Assembly: GCF_036662795.1 (NCBI RefSeq) | Contig: NZ_JBAFWZ010000011.1 | Span: 61,685-125,684, forward strand | Source: Lysinibacillus_B sp036662795 | GTDB lineage: Bacteria > Bacillota > Bacilli > Bacillales_A > Planococcaceae | Length of the DNA stretch: 64,000 bases | Direction: 5' to 3' | Shown: positions 63,812 to 64,000 of the stretch, in pieces | Layout of the letters: the number at the start of each line of letters is the position of its first letter | Numbering within the stretch: position 1 is the stretch's first letter | Position numbers and translations under genes: made by a program | The notes under the pieces: model-generated | Databases searched by the model: none | What the model was told of the DNA's origin: nothing | Seen by the model: only the letters and a program-made list of their open reading frames with translations

Positions 63812-63884
63812 TGGCCCTGACAGGACTTGAACCTGCGACCCTCACCCTGTCAAGGTGATGCTCTCCCAGCTGAGCTACAAGACC
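63812..63884 (-). tRNA. tRNA-Val (anticodon GAC)
   Basis: 73 bases on the minus strand. Acceptor GGTCTTG pairs with CAGGGCC (two G-U), D-arm GCTC...GAGC, anticodon stem TCACC/GGTGA with loop TTGACAG (GAC reads Val GUC/GUU), T-stem GCAGG/CCTGT with loop TTCAAGT, discriminator A. The bases after it are TCA, so the CCA end is not encoded and must be added after transcription. Confidence 0.93.
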
Positions 63885-64000
63885 ATATACATCTATATTT
63901 TACAAATTAAGAAATAAAAATTCAATGTTTATATTTATAATATGACACTAGCGTCGCATTAAAATAATTCAACTCCGCCGTTAAATCTGAATTTTCTGAA

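Overview
The window comes from the chromosome of a low-GC, Gram-positive, aerobic spore-former type (Bacillales). Gene families, AT-rich composition, AGGAGG-type ribosome sites and conserved gene order (metNPQ - yusE - yusF - gcvH - yusI - fadE/A/N, as in Bacillus subtilis) point to Bacillaceae/Planococcaceae. The SLH surface protein, the hutI-hutH pair and the repeat families suggest a Lysinibacillus/Solibacillus-like organism. The genus is an inference.

Layout. 1-6.2 kb: a DUF202 membrane protein, then the complete SUF iron-sulfur assembly operon sufCDSUB on the minus strand, with a Fur-box-like promoter. 6.2-14 kb: glutamate synthase gltB-gltD (minus), its divergent LysR activator gltC, and an orphan OmpR-type response regulator whose phospho-acceptor Asp is replaced by Glu. 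14-20 kb: a long-hairpin repeat, a TsdA-like diheme cytochrome c, methionine importer metNIQ under a SAM-I riboswitch, then yusE, yusF, gcvH and yusI. 20-26 kb: the fadN-fadA-fadE beta-oxidation operon with two FadR-type palindromes. 26-35 kb: a thioredoxin, a C39-like protein, a 5'-3' exonuclease, hutI-hutH (no hutU or hutG nearby), an OsmC protein with an ABC1/UbiB kinase-like protein, and a PPP-family phosphatase. 35-39 kb: a Ca2+-type P-ATPase, a compact repeat element, and a divergent HxlR regulator/nitroreductase pair with clear operators.

39-49 kb is a cell-surface region. A c-di-GMP-I riboswitch precedes a 1939-residue secreted M60 (enhancin-type) metallopeptidase with carbohydrate-binding modules. 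After an rRNA/tRNA-methyltransferase-like gene comes a three-gene glycan cassette: a membrane GT2 synthase, a WbqC-like protein and a PIG-L deacetylase.

50-59 kb is a reactive-sulfur detoxification island on the minus strand. CstR (Cys31/Cys60) stands before DsrE - membrane rhodanese - rhodanese - TusA-rhodanese - DsrE - rhodanese/persulfide dioxygenase - TusA. A second unit follows: TSUP exporter - DsbA/FrnE-like - CoA-disulfide reductase-rhodanese - membrane TlpA. Four TACC-N6-GGTA palindromes fit CstR operators. One lies in the spacer of the cstR promoter, one directly downstream of the operon's -10, one over the ribosome site of the dioxygenase gene, and one in the long region before the next gene. 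59-64 kb: a 1503-residue SLH/FN3 surface protein and a tRNA-Val(GAC).

Themes: sulfur handling recurs (SUF, methionine uptake, TsdA-like cytochrome, persulfide island). The surface proteins look tied to signalling: c-di-GMP for the M60 protein and, more speculatively, CstR for the SLH protein.
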